From Alitibacter langaaensis DSM 22999 (GTDB lineage: Bacteria > Pseudomonadota > Gammaproteobacteria > Enterobacterales > Pasteurellaceae), in NCBI RefSeq assembly GCF_003096995.1, contig NZ_QENU01000002.1, positions 180,005 to 244,004 of the forward strand: 64,000 nucleotides of DNA, given 5' to 3'. Shown piece after piece: positions 56,293 through 64,000 of this stretch. The position numbers and the translations under genes are program-made. Numbering within the stretch: position 1 is the first letter of the stretch; each line of letters opens with the position of its first letter. Below the pieces are notes generated by a model. It searched no databases and was not told where the DNA came from. It saw only the letters and a list, made by a program, of their open reading frames with translations.

Positions 56293-57447
56293 ATGCGTTA
56301 TGCAGTAAAAGCGGGAAAAGTCATTACTTCATCTAATGAATTGATTAATCAATATGTTGTGATTAATCAAGGGAAAATAGAAAGCATTCAAGCCGAAAAA
56401 CCGACCGATTGCGATATTCATTACTACCCAGACAGTTATCTTTCGGCAGGCTTCATTGATGTTCATATCCACGGGCGTGCTGGTGCCGATGTGATGGATG
56501 AAGATGATAGCGCAATTAACACGATTGCTCAGGCATTGCCAAGCACTGGGGTAACCGGTTGGGTCGGAACAACCGTTTCTGCACCTTGGGAAAATATTCT
56601 TTCTTCAATGCAAAGAATGAAAAACTACATTCAGCAAGGAAAGCAAAATGGAGCAGAATTATTGGGCAGTTTTATGGAAGGCCCTTATTTTACAGAACGT
56701 CATCGTGGCTCTCACCCAACACAATACCTTATGCCGCCAACAATTCCTCAGCTAGAAGAATTATTGCAAATTTCTGACCGCACTTTATTGCGTGTCGCCA
56801 TTGCTCCTGAAGTGGAAAATGCAGAACCCGTCATAAAATGGCTTGTTGAGCACGGCGTGAAAGTTTCTGTTGCACATACCAATGCAAACTTTGAACAAGT
56901 AACCAAAGCGTATTATTTAGGGGCTGATTGTGGCGTACACTTATTTAATGGAATGAGTGCGTTACACCACCGAGAGCCAGGTTGCACAGGGGCAGTTTTA
57001 TATCACGATATGCTCGCAGAAATTATTGCAGATGGTATTCACGTGCATCCTGTGGTGCTAAATTTAGCTTATAAATTGAAAACCTACAGAAAAATGGTGC
57101 TAATAACCGATTGTATGCGTGCAGGCGGTTTACCCGATGGAGAATATACTCTCGGTGTACAAACGGTGCGTGTTACAGATGGGCAAGCAAAAACCTTTGA
57201 CGGTTCATTAGCAGGCAGTACCTGTAGTTTAGATCAAGCCTTACGCAATATGGTCTTTAAAGCAGGTGTTCCAGTATGGGAAGCCATCCAAATGGTGACC
57301 ACAATACCTTCCATTTACCTTGGCGTGGAAGATCGTATTGGCGATATTGCAGTAGGAAAAGAAGCGAACTTCACCTTGCTAGACAACAAATTAAACGTAC
57401 AAGCAACTTTTGTTCGTGGTGAACAAGTTTATAAGTGCGGTCAATAA
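56293..57447 (+). CDS. agaA: N-acetylgalactosamine-6-phosphate deacetylase
   Basis: AgaA removes the acetyl group from GalNAc-6-P. The 384-residue amidohydrolase shows GFIDVHIHGRAGADVMD (metal-binding region), FMEGPYFTERHRGSH with the metal-binding Glu, VSVAHTNAN and CGVHLFNGMSALHHREPG with ligand His, and the catalytic Asp in LITDCMRAGG. It could be NagA, but context (agaS, Aga PTS, AgaR) favours the GalNAc enzyme. An uptake word closes the gene (near 57434). Confidence 0.88.
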   Translation: MRYAVKAGKVITSSNELINQYVVINQGKIESIQAEKPTDCDIHYYPDSYLSAGFIDVHIHGRAGADVMDEDDSAINTIAQALPSTGVTGWVGTTVSAPWENILSSMQRMKNYIQQGKQNGAELLGSFMEGPYFTERHRGSHPTQYLMPPTIPQLEELLQISDRTLLRVAIAPEVENAEPVIKWLVEHGVKVSVAHTNANFEQVTKAYYLGADCGVHLFNGMSALHHREPGCTGAVLYHDMLAEIIADGIHVHPVVLNLAYKLKTYRKMVLITDCMRAGGLPDGEYTLGVQTVRVTDGQAKTFDGSLAGSTCSLDQALRNMVFKAGVPVWEAIQMVTTIPSIYLGVEDRIGDIAVGKEANFTLLDNKLNVQATFVRGEQVYKCGQ

Positions 57448-57487
57448 TTGATTAATTTTTTACATTTCTAATATATGGAGAAAAACA

Positions 57488-58438
57488 ATGTCAACTTTAA
57501 GAACTGAACGTTTAAAAAAATTATGCAGCCAAGACAATTTAATTGCAGCACTTGCTATTGACCAACGTGGGGCATTACGCCGTATGTTAGGTGAGTCAGC
57601 AACAAATGAACAGCTTGCTGAATTTAAAGTGTTGGTGTCTGAACATCTCACCCCTTACGCTTCATCAATCTTGCTTGATCCTGAAGTGGGTTGGAACGCT
57701 GCTGCGAAAAAAGATGCGAATGCGGGGTTATTAATGGCTTACGAAAAAACTGGTTATGATAAAACACAGCCAGGTCGTTATCCTGATTTGATTGACGATG
57801 TTTCAGTACAACGCTTAAAAGCACAAGGTGCTGATGGCATTAAATTATTGCTTTACATTGATATTGATGAAGGCAAAGAAGTGAATGATCGTAAAGAAGC
57901 CTTTGTTGAACGTGTTGCATCAGAATGTCAAGCAGAAGAAATGCCGTTTTTCTTAGAACTTGTTAGCTACGATGCAAATATTTCTGATGCGAAAGAATAT
58001 GCAAAAATTAAACCTCGCAAAGTGATTGAAGCAATGAAACTTTTCTCTCAACCACGTTTTGGTGTGGATGTGTTAAAAGTGGAAGTGCCAGTAGATATGA
58101 AATTTGTAGAAGGCTTTGCAGAGCAAGACGCTGTATATAGCCAAGAACAAGCGAAAGCGTATTTCAAAGAGCAAAGTGATGCAACAGACATTCCATTTAT
58201 TTTCTTAAGTGCGGGTGTGAGTTCATCTTTATTCTTAGATACGCTACGTTTTGCAAAATCAGCAGGTTGTGATTTCAATGGCGTATTATGTGGACGAGCA
58301 ACTTGGGCGGGTGCTGCAGAGATCTTTAAAGCACAAGGTGTTGAAGCCGCTAAACAATGGTTGCTTAGCGAAGGAAAAGCGAATATTGAAGCATTGAATG
58401 TCGTGTTAAAAGAAACGGCACAACCTTTAAACGTTTAA
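57488..58438 (+). CDS. lacD: Tagatose-1,6-bisphosphate aldolase (class I, LacD type)
   Basis: LacD splits tagatose-1,6-bisphosphate into dihydroxyacetone phosphate and glyceraldehyde 3-phosphate. The 316 residues begin MSTLRTERLKKLCSQDNLIA and carry ALAIDQRGALRRMLG, KLLLYIDIDEGKEVNDRKEA and GVDVLKVEVPVDM with the Schiff-base lysine region, and FIFLSAGVSSSLF. The class-I aldolase is typical of Gram-positive lac/tagatose pathways and is unusual beside a KbaZ-like protein. Ordinary codon usage and flanking uptake words indicate it is well settled here. Confidence 0.92.
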   Translation: MSTLRTERLKKLCSQDNLIAALAIDQRGALRRMLGESATNEQLAEFKVLVSEHLTPYASSILLDPEVGWNAAAKKDANAGLLMAYEKTGYDKTQPGRYPDLIDDVSVQRLKAQGADGIKLLLYIDIDEGKEVNDRKEAFVERVASECQAEEMPFFLELVSYDANISDAKEYAKIKPRKVIEAMKLFSQPRFGVDVLKVEVPVDMKFVEGFAEQDAVYSQEQAKAYFKEQSDATDIPFIFLSAGVSSSLFLDTLRFAKSAGCDFNGVLCGRATWAGAAEIFKAQGVEAAKQWLLSEGKANIEALNVVLKETAQPLNV

Positions 58439-58458
58439 GTTATTTCGTTTATATTTAG

Positions 58459-58505
58459 AAGTGCGGTCAAAAAGTTGCGAGTTTTTGACCGCACTTTTCT
58501 TTTTT
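58459..58505 (+). terminator. lacD terminator from inverted uptake words
   Basis: AAGTGCGGTCAAAAA and TTTTTGACCGCACTT pair perfectly across eight bases and are followed by TTCTTTTTT. It ends the regulator-agaA-lacD transcript. Confidence 0.88.
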
Positions 58506-58537
58506 ACTTTCCTTATTGAAATATGGTTTTAAATTTT

Positions 58538-58553
58538 TTAGATCTAGATCACA
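58538..58553. promoter_or_regulatory. Partial CRP site before kduI
   Basis: TTAGATCTAGATCACA has a perfect right half (TCACA) and a weak left half of TGTGA-N6-TCACA, about 80 bases ahead of kduI. Confidence 0.45.
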
Positions 58554-58632
58554 TAATTGAAATATATTCATGGACGAGGCGCTTATTCTAAGGTAAATTT
58601 GACTCACACTCAGTTTAACAGGAGGTAACGGA

Positions 58633-59475
58633 ATGAAGGTTTTGCATAATATGCATCCTAATGACACGAAACACTATGATACTGAAAGATTGCGTGAGGC
58701 ATTCTTATGTGAAGAGCTTTTTCAGCTCGGAAAAATTAATGTGGTTTATAGCCATATCGACCGCCTAGTGGCATTAGGTATTATGCCAAATAGTCAAGAA
58801 ACTTTATCTTTAGATGAAGTAATTGATAAAAAATCTTTTGGCACCGACTTTTTCTTGCAACGCCGAGAAATGGGGATCATCAATTTAGGTGGTGCTGCAG
58901 TGATTGATACGCAACAAGGTCGTTATACTTTAGCGCATCTTGATGCACTTTATTTAGGAAAAGAAACGCAAAATATTAGTTTTTCTTCGCTTGATACTCA
59001 AAATCCTGCCGTTTTATATGGGTTGAGCGTGCCAGCTCATCATCAATATCCAAATAAACTGATTAAATACGAAGAAGCGAGAAAGGTTCAATTAGGTTCA
59101 TTGGCGAATGCCAATGCTCGCCGTATTAATCAATATTTACATCCAGATATTTTAGAAACCTGTCAATTATGCATGGGAATGACCGAATTGGAAAAAGGCA
59201 GCGTATGGAATACGATGCCAGCCCATACCCATGAACGCCGTATGGAAGCCTATCTCTATTTTAATATTGAACCCGATCAAGTTGTTTTTCACTTTTTAGG
59301 TGAGCCAACGGAAACACGGCATATTGTAGTTCGAGATAAGCAATTGATTATTTCACCGAGTTGGTCGATTCATTCTGGGTGCGGTACAAAAAATTATAGT
59401 TTTGTATGGGGAATGGCGGGTGAAAATCAAACCTTTGATGATATGGATTTTATCGCTATGCAAGATTTACGTTAG
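58633..59475 (+). CDS. kduI: 5-dehydro-4-deoxy-D-glucuronate isomerase KduI
   Basis: KduI converts 5-keto-4-deoxyuronate, which forms spontaneously from unsaturated uronates, to 3-deoxy-D-glycero-2,5-hexodiulosonate. The 280-residue cupin has the zinc ligands His 198, His 200 and Glu 205 (PAHTHERRMEAYLY) and His 247 (WSIHSGCG). These match the E. coli positions 196, 198, 203 and 245. GGAGG precedes the start. It opens the transcript that continues with the TRAP genes. The next enzyme, KduD, is not in the window. Confidence 0.95.
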   Translation: MKVLHNMHPNDTKHYDTERLREAFLCEELFQLGKINVVYSHIDRLVALGIMPNSQETLSLDEVIDKKSFGTDFFLQRREMGIINLGGAAVIDTQQGRYTLAHLDALYLGKETQNISFSSLDTQNPAVLYGLSVPAHHQYPNKLIKYEEARKVQLGSLANANARRINQYLHPDILETCQLCMGMTELEKGSVWNTMPAHTHERRMEAYLYFNIEPDQVVFHFLGEPTETRHIVVRDKQLIISPSWSIHSGCGTKNYSFVWGMAGENQTFDDMDFIAMQDLR

Positions 59476-59519
59476 TTAATTTCTTCTTTCTTTCATCATT
59501 TCTTAACAGGGAGTTTTAT

Positions 59520-60506
59520 ATGAAATTTTTCAAATTATCTAAGAAAGCGTTATTACTTGTTACTGCATTTGGAGCATTCTATTCTGCCAATACAATAGCA
59601 GCAACAGAAGTTAAAATTTCCTTTAACCAATCGGATAAACATCCTCAATATCAGGCTTTACAAGAATTTGGCGAAGCATTCTCTAAAGCAACGGACGGAC
59701 GTTATAAAGTCAATATTTTCCCGAATGAATTACTCGGCGATCAACGAGCATCATTAGAATTAGTACAAAACGGTGCGATTCAAATGGCAGTGGTTGCTAA
59801 CCCATTAGTGGAAAACTATGACAAAACATTTACTGTGCTTGGTATTCCTTATGTTTATGCTAATACTGCCCATCAAGAAAAAGTGTTCACATCAGGCATT
59901 TTAGATGAATTATTTGCTTCCACCAAAAAATTAGGATTTGAAGTATTAACTGCTTATACGGCAGGGGCAAGAAGTCTTTATGTTAAAGGCGCTCCAGTTA
60001 AAACAAAAGCAGAATTACAAGGTAAAAAAATTCGCGTGTTGCAATCTGATACGATGATCAAAATGTTATCTTGCATGGGCGGAACCGGTGTTCCAATGAA
60101 TCAGGGGGAAGTCTATACAGCGATTCAACAAGGTGTATTAGATGGAGCTGAAAATAACGAGATCACTTATGTGGATCTTAAACAATATGAAGTGGCGCCT
60201 TATTTTATTCGTACGGAACATTTGCGCATTGCTGATTTGTTAGTGGTGAGTGATATGTTCCTATCTATGCTGACACCAGAAGATCAAGCTACATTAAGAA
60301 AATTGGCAAAAGAGAGTACCGTAAAAGAATTTAAGTTATGGAATGCTCAAATTAAAAAAGCAGAAGATATGGCTAAAGAGAAAGGGGCAACATTTGTGGA
60401 TCTTGACACCACTGAATTCCAACAAAGTTGTAAACCGTTACAAGAAGAACTAGTGACAACTCCTGCTCAAAAAGCATTATATGAAAAAATTATTGCATTG
60501 AAATAA
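59520..60506 (+). CDS. TRAP transporter substrate-binding protein (DctP family)
   Basis: This periplasmic binding protein captures an organic acid for the TRAP permease. The 328 residues include a signal peptide (1-28, ending NTIAA) and DctP-family motifs FPNELLGDQRASLELVQNG and GLEVLTAYT-like GFEVLTAYTAGARSLYVKG. Arg 172 in GKKIRVLQSD is at the position of the carboxylate-binding Arg of SiaP. So the ligand has a carboxylate; by context an uronate or unsaturated uronate-containing sugar is inferred. GGGAG precedes the start, and a hairpin follows the stop. Confidence 0.85.
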   Translation: MKFFKLSKKALLLVTAFGAFYSANTIAATEVKISFNQSDKHPQYQALQEFGEAFSKATDGRYKVNIFPNELLGDQRASLELVQNGAIQMAVVANPLVENYDKTFTVLGIPYVYANTAHQEKVFTSGILDELFASTKKLGFEVLTAYTAGARSLYVKGAPVKTKAELQGKKIRVLQSDTMIKMLSCMGGTGVPMNQGEVYTAIQQGVLDGAENNEITYVDLKQYEVAPYFIRTEHLRIADLLVVSDMFLSMLTPEDQATLRKLAKESTVKEFKLWNAQIKKAEDMAKEKGATFVDLDTTEFQQSCKPLQEELVTTPAQKALYEKIIALK

Positions 60507-60515
60507 TGATGATCT

Positions 60516-60545
60516 GGGATCAATCATAATATTGATCCCTTTATT
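60516..60545 (+). terminator. Attenuator between TRAP binding-protein and permease genes
   Basis: GGGATCAA and TTGATCCC pair across eight bases and are followed by TTTATTTATT. It would let the binding protein be made in excess over the membrane subunits. Confidence 0.75.
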
Positions 60546-60559
60546 TATTGGAAGAAAAT

Positions 60560-61045
60560 ATGGTTAGAATTCTATTTTCAATAAAGAAATTAGTTGATCG
60601 CATACTCGAAAGTATTTGCATTTTTATTGTTGCTGTAATGACTATTTTGATCACTTATCAAGTGGTTTCTCGCTATATATTTAATAGTCCTAGCGCAGTG
60701 AGTGAGGTTCTCTCTCGCTATCTTTTTGTATGGCTAATTCTTTTTGCGGGTGCTTATGTTTTTGGTTTAAGAGAGCATATGGAAATTGCTTTTTTGAAGA
60801 ATAAATTATCCGCTAAAGGTCAAGTTTTTGTAAATACCATTGCAGAACTCGCCATAGCGGCTTTTGCAATTGGTGTGATGATGATCGGTGGCTATAGTGC
60901 TACTTTGCGTCAAATGTTTCAGCTTGACTCTGCATTACAGATACCTATTGGCTTTATTTATTCAGCCATTCCGATTAGCGGCGGAATTATCTTATTTTAT
61001 GTGATCTGTAATTTAATAAAGTTTTATCAACCTAGTCATAGATAG
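60560..61045 (+). CDS. TRAP transporter small permease (DctQ family)
   Basis: The start is the ATG after TTGGAAGAAAAT, giving MVRILFSIKKLVDRILESIC (161 aa). Four transmembrane helices are visible, with the DctQ hallmark SRYIFNSPSAVSEVLSRYLF between helices one and two. It is followed after 16 bases by the large permease gene. Confidence 0.88.
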   Translation: MVRILFSIKKLVDRILESICIFIVAVMTILITYQVVSRYIFNSPSAVSEVLSRYLFVWLILFAGAYVFGLREHMEIAFLKNKLSAKGQVFVNTIAELAIAAFAIGVMMIGGYSATLRQMFQLDSALQIPIGFIYSAIPISGGIILFYVICNLIKFYQPSHR

Positions 61046-61061
61046 GTTATTGGGAGGCGTT

Positions 61062-62369
61062 ATGGACATGGCAACAACAGCCGCGCTAGTGATGCTTATC
61101 GGCACAGTTTTTTTCTTGGTAATTGGCACGCCTATCAGTATTAGTGTTGGCGTATCTTCAGTTGCTGCAATGTTAGTTATTCTTCCATTTCAAGGGGGAA
61201 TGGTGACATCAGCACAACGTATTTTTGTTGGTCTAGATTCTTTTGCACTACTTGCAATTCCTTTCTTTATTTTAGCTGGAAATATTATGAACAGCGGAGG
61301 AATTGCAATTCGATTAATCAATTTCGCTAAACTTTTTAGTCGTTGTTTACCGGGCTCTTTGGCTCAAACAAACATTATTTCCAACATGTTGTTCGGCTCA
61401 ATTAGTGGCTCTGGCGTGGCATCAGCGGCTGCGGTGGGGGGAATTATGTCTCCCATTCAGAGAAAAGAAGGTTATGATCCTCGTTATAGTGCAGCAGTGA
61501 ATATTGCCTCAGCGCCAACAGGCATGTTAATTCCACCGAGTAATACCATTATTGTTTATGCAACAGTTGCAGGCAGTGTTTCTGTTTCCGCCTTATTTAT
61601 GGCAGGTTATTTGCCCGGTATTTTATGGGGTGTTGCAGTCATGATTATTGCAGCATTTATGGCGAAAAAAAGAGGCTATGTTAATCGAGAGAAGATTAGT
61701 CTTTCACAGAGTTTCTCTATTACTTTAGCTGCATTACCTAGTCTTTCATTAGTGTTAATTGTTATCGGCGGTATTCTCGCTGGCGTTTTCACCGCGACAG
61801 AAGCTTCAGCGATTGCTGTTGTTTATTCTTTAATTTTGAGTGTTTGCTACCGAACTTTATCAATAAAAGATCTTCCACAGATTTTTTTACAAACAGCCAA
61901 AATGTCTGCGATCGTTATTTTTATGTTAGCGACCTCATCCATAATGTCTTGGGTAATGGCGTTTACTCAAATTCCAAATATGATTGTATCTGGACTATTA
62001 TCCATAACCGATAACCCAATTCTGATTTTACTCATCATTAATTTAGTGTTGCTCGTGATTGGTACATTTATGGATCCAACGCCAGCCGTACTCATTTTTA
62101 CGCCGATATTTTTGCCTATTTGTGTTTCTTTAGGTATGAGTCCTATTCAATTTGGGATTTTACTTGTCTTTAATTTATCACTAGGGACAATCACTCCACC
62201 AGTAGGGCCAATTCTATTTACAGGATGTAAAGTAGGCAATATTGAAATTGAGCAAGTGATAAAAACGCTATTGCCGTTTTTCATCGCTATTTTCATTACT
62301 TTAATGCTAGTAACCTACATGCCTAGTGTTTCAATGGCTATTCCTGAACTTATGGGCTTGGTGAAGTAA
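61062..62369 (+). CDS. TRAP transporter large permease (DctM family)
   Basis: I start at MDMATTAALVMLIGTVFFLV (435 aa), with GGGAGG upstream. The protein has about 12 hydrophobic helices and typical stretches FALLAIPFFILAGNIMNSGG, SNMLFGSISGSGVASAAAVG and TPPVGPILFTGCKVG. It is the Na+-driven membrane subunit that couples to the DctP/DctQ-type partners just upstream. Confidence 0.92.
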   Translation: MDMATTAALVMLIGTVFFLVIGTPISISVGVSSVAAMLVILPFQGGMVTSAQRIFVGLDSFALLAIPFFILAGNIMNSGGIAIRLINFAKLFSRCLPGSLAQTNIISNMLFGSISGSGVASAAAVGGIMSPIQRKEGYDPRYSAAVNIASAPTGMLIPPSNTIIVYATVAGSVSVSALFMAGYLPGILWGVAVMIIAAFMAKKRGYVNREKISLSQSFSITLAALPSLSLVLIVIGGILAGVFTATEASAIAVVYSLILSVCYRTLSIKDLPQIFLQTAKMSAIVIFMLATSSIMSWVMAFTQIPNMIVSGLLSITDNPILILLIINLVLLVIGTFMDPTPAVLIFTPIFLPICVSLGMSPIQFGILLVFNLSLGTITPPVGPILFTGCKVGNIEIEQVIKTLLPFFIAIFITLMLVTYMPSVSMAIPELMGLVK

Positions 62370-62376
62370 AACATTT

Positions 62377-62877
62377 ATGCTGGAAGATGTTATAAATTTC
62401 CCACAATTGCTTGGTATTCTTGCTTTTATATTGGGAGTCCTTTGCTTTTATCAGCGTAATGATAAAACATTTAGAATCGTTATGCTGATACAAAACATCA
62501 CTTATATGAGTCATTTTTGGCTATTAGGTGCAAATGTGGCAGCAATGGGGGCATTGTTTTCTACAATACGAACGGCAACATCGATTTATATCTCTTCCAA
62601 ATATATCGCATTATTTTTTGTGGTATTAGGGATTCTTTGGGGATATTTTATTACGGATTTTTTGTGGCAAATATTTCCTATTATTGGCTCTGTTATTGGT
62701 ACAATTTCTTTATTTTTGCTACAAGGAATTCCAATGAGATTATTTATGCTAGCAGGTTCATTTTGTTGGTTGATAAATAATATTCTAGTGAATTCATTAG
62801 GCGGAATTTTATTAGAAAGTACAGTGATCGTAATGAATACATTCACCATCATACGGCTAATACGACAAAAACGATAG
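62377..62877 (+). CDS. YgjV-type inner-membrane protein
   Basis: The 166-residue, very hydrophobic protein begins MLEDVINFPQLLGILAFILG and has five to six helices. The spaced pattern LCFYQRNDKTFRIVMLIQNI and FCWLINNILVNSLGGILLES resembles the Imp-YgjV family of unknown function. In E. coli ygjV lies near uronate genes. It follows the TRAP permease by seven bases and so belongs to the same operon; a role in uronate uptake is only a guess. Confidence 0.65.
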   Translation: MLEDVINFPQLLGILAFILGVLCFYQRNDKTFRIVMLIQNITYMSHFWLLGANVAAMGALFSTIRTATSIYISSKYIALFFVVLGILWGYFITDFLWQIFPIIGSVIGTISLFLLQGIPMRLFMLAGSFCWLINNILVNSLGGILLESTVIVMNTFTIIRLIRQKR

Positions 62878-62922
62878 AAATAACTTATTTATATTATTTA
62901 TTGACTAACTGGAGAAATCACT

Positions 62923-63648
62923 ATGAAAAAACTATTAATTGCAACAGTTTTGGCGACTGCGTTTTCAATGAATGCCTTCGCGGACAATGGCACAAAAACT
63001 TATCAAGTTGCTTATGAATCTCAGGCGCCAGTATTAGATGGTAAGCTAGATGATGCAGTGTGGGGAAAAGTGAAAGCCGTAACGGATTTCACCAATCCTT
63101 GGGAACAAACCAAAATGCCAAAAACTGAGTTTAAAGCATTCCATGATGATCAAAATTTCTACTTTTCATTTGATGTAGAAGATCCGAATATCGTGGTTTA
63201 TGACACAGTAGATCACGAATGGATGGTGGCGCGTGAAGACCGTGTAGAGCTCTTTATGGCACCAGGTGAAATTGATAAACCATTAGCTGATGGTAAATAT
63301 CCAAAATATATTGCCTTAGAAATGGATTATAAAGGTCGCACATTATCTATGATTCGTGATGTGGCGAAAAATATTAATCGAGAATGGGATCCGAAAACCT
63401 TAGAAACCGTAGGTGTTCGCACTGAAAAAGGTTATACCCTAGAAGGTAAAATTGCCTTAAGTGAATTAAAAGAACATAATTTGATTCAAGGTAATAAGAT
63501 TCGTGCAGGGGCTTATCGAGCAGAGTTCTCGATTGTTGAAGGCAAAGAACAAGCCAAATGGATTACATGGGTTGATCCAAAAACAGAAAAACCAAACTTT
63601 CACATTAACTCATCTTTTGGTGAATTTGTATTAGAGCCTAAAAAATAA
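62923..63648 (+). CDS. Exported CBM9-like carbohydrate-binding protein
   Basis: The 241-residue protein has a signal peptide (1-20, ending MNAFA). A single CBM9-like domain follows: APVLDGKLDDAVWGKVKAVT, then HDDQNFYFSFDVEDPNI and EDRVELFMAPGE, and TLEGKIALSELKEHN, the order typical of such modules attached to xylanases or found alone in periplasmic proteins. No catalytic domain is present. As the last gene of the kduI-TRAP transcript it may hold or present oligosaccharides in the periplasm. Confidence 0.7.
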   Translation: MKKLLIATVLATAFSMNAFADNGTKTYQVAYESQAPVLDGKLDDAVWGKVKAVTDFTNPWEQTKMPKTEFKAFHDDQNFYFSFDVEDPNIVVYDTVDHEWMVAREDRVELFMAPGEIDKPLADGKYPKYIALEMDYKGRTLSMIRDVAKNINREWDPKTLETVGVRTEKGYTLEGKIALSELKEHNLIQGNKIRAGAYRAEFSIVEGKEQAKWITWVDPKTEKPNFHINSSFGEFVLEPKK

Positions 63649-63702
63649 TCTATTTTGAAAATTTAGTCCCTTTTAGAGTGTGAATTTGTGTATTATAAGG
63701 AG

Positions 63703-63738
63703 AAATACCTGTTTGTTCGCAAACAGGTATTTTTATCA
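63703..63738 (+). terminator. Terminator of the kduI-TRAP operon
   Basis: AAATACCTGTTTGTTCGCAA ACAGGTATTT forms a stem of about 12 bp followed by TTAT, 55 bases behind the CBM9-like gene. Confidence 0.85.
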
Positions 63739-63903
63739 TCTAGCGAACGGGGCATGTCAAATTATGGTTCTAATCGGATAAAAAGAAGCGAGATAACTTC
63801 ACAAAAGTAAAATGTTTGGAGTTCTTGCTTTTTCCAGATATTAGAATAAACTTGCCCCCTCTAAAGCAAAATGTTTAACTGGAATAAATGTTAAAACTTA
63901 ATT

Positions 63904-64000
63904 TGGGGCTGACGTAGATTAGCCCTAAATTTCACACCATTTTCGCAATGTTTTTAGCTGCATTTTGGGTGTTCCAAAGTTAAACCGAAATTCACATTCC
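63904..64000 (-). mobile_element. End of an IS1016-like (IS1595-family) element, cut by the window
   Basis: Starting from GGGGCTGACGTAGATTAG at 63904, which looks like the element's terminal repeat, the minus strand has the last 24 codons of a transposase (ECEFRFNFGTPKMQLKTLRK, then WCEI and a stop at 63925-63927). This ending is typical of IS1016-type transposases. The 165 bases between the operon terminator and the element contain no gene that I can see. Confidence 0.6.

Overview
ORGANISM. The backbone looks like a Haemophilus-type member of the Pasteurellaceae, probably an oral or respiratory species close to H. parainfluenzae (species not proven). The reasons are dense copies of the Haemophilus uptake signal AAGTGCGGT, many of them as inverted pairs doubling as terminators, an AT-rich base composition, and Haemophilus-like housekeeping proteins and gene order (rpsF-priB-rpsR-rplI, tig-clpP-clpX-lon-ppiD, rpsB-tsf, divergent ssb/uvrA).

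LAYOUT. (1) 1-17.0 kb, core genome: bipA (5' cut by the window), ribosomal operon, mltF with a previously unlisted 50-codon basic ORF behind it, tRNA-Arg(TCT) and tRNA-Pro(TGG), folD, a BON-LysM protein, tig, clpP, clpX, lon (with a sigma-32 promoter), ppiD, rpsB (with an S2 leader) and tsf. (2) 17.2-33.6 kb, a mosaic accessory island: gene fragments, three decayed insertion sequences and metal-resistance genes. It carries DNA-uptake words of several dialects: Neisseria ATGCCGTCTGAA, the Kingella/Simonsiella/N. mucosa-type variants, the Actinobacillus-type ACAAGCGGT, and only two Haemophilus words. Intact parts are DUF411 plus a multicopper oxidase, a GC-rich copper P-type ATPase, a double DUF305 protein, a 12-cysteine metallothionein-like peptide, CueR, a cation diffusion facilitator and its MerR-type regulator. 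Three MerR-type promoters with exactly 19-bp spacers tie these together. Three truncated acr3 copies, two truncated quinone-reductase copies, half a nitroreductase and an RND-pump tail are debris. (3) 33.6-38.9 kb: a four-gene site-specific recombination module (three tyrosine recombinases plus a small helical protein) beside ssb; one recombinase has an in-frame stop. A fossil of the first recombinase lies at 23.5 kb. (4) 39.0-42.5 kb: ssb and uvrA, divergent around a LexA box. (5) 42.8-63.7 kb: a large catabolic locus, followed at the window edge by the end of an IS1016-like element.

HOW THE CATABOLIC LOCUS FITS TOGETHER. Two exported sulfatases and their radical-SAM maturase, a mannose-family PTS of the Aga type, AgaS, AgaA, a KbaZ-like protein, LacD aldolase, a GH105/GH88 unsaturated-uronyl hydrolase, two different ketol isomerases for the released unsaturated uronate (an RpiB/LacAB-family protein and KduI), a TRAP transporter, two carbohydrate-binding-like proteins and an AgaR-like DeoR repressor make a coherent route. 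The inferred input is sulfated, GalNAc-containing unsaturated oligosaccharides, such as chondroitin-sulfate lyase products. The GalNAc half would end as triose phosphates via tagatose phosphates, and the uronate half would enter the keto-deoxy-gluconate route. No polysaccharide lyase, KduD/DhuD, KdgK or KdgA lies in the window. CRP and AgaR-like sites are visible.
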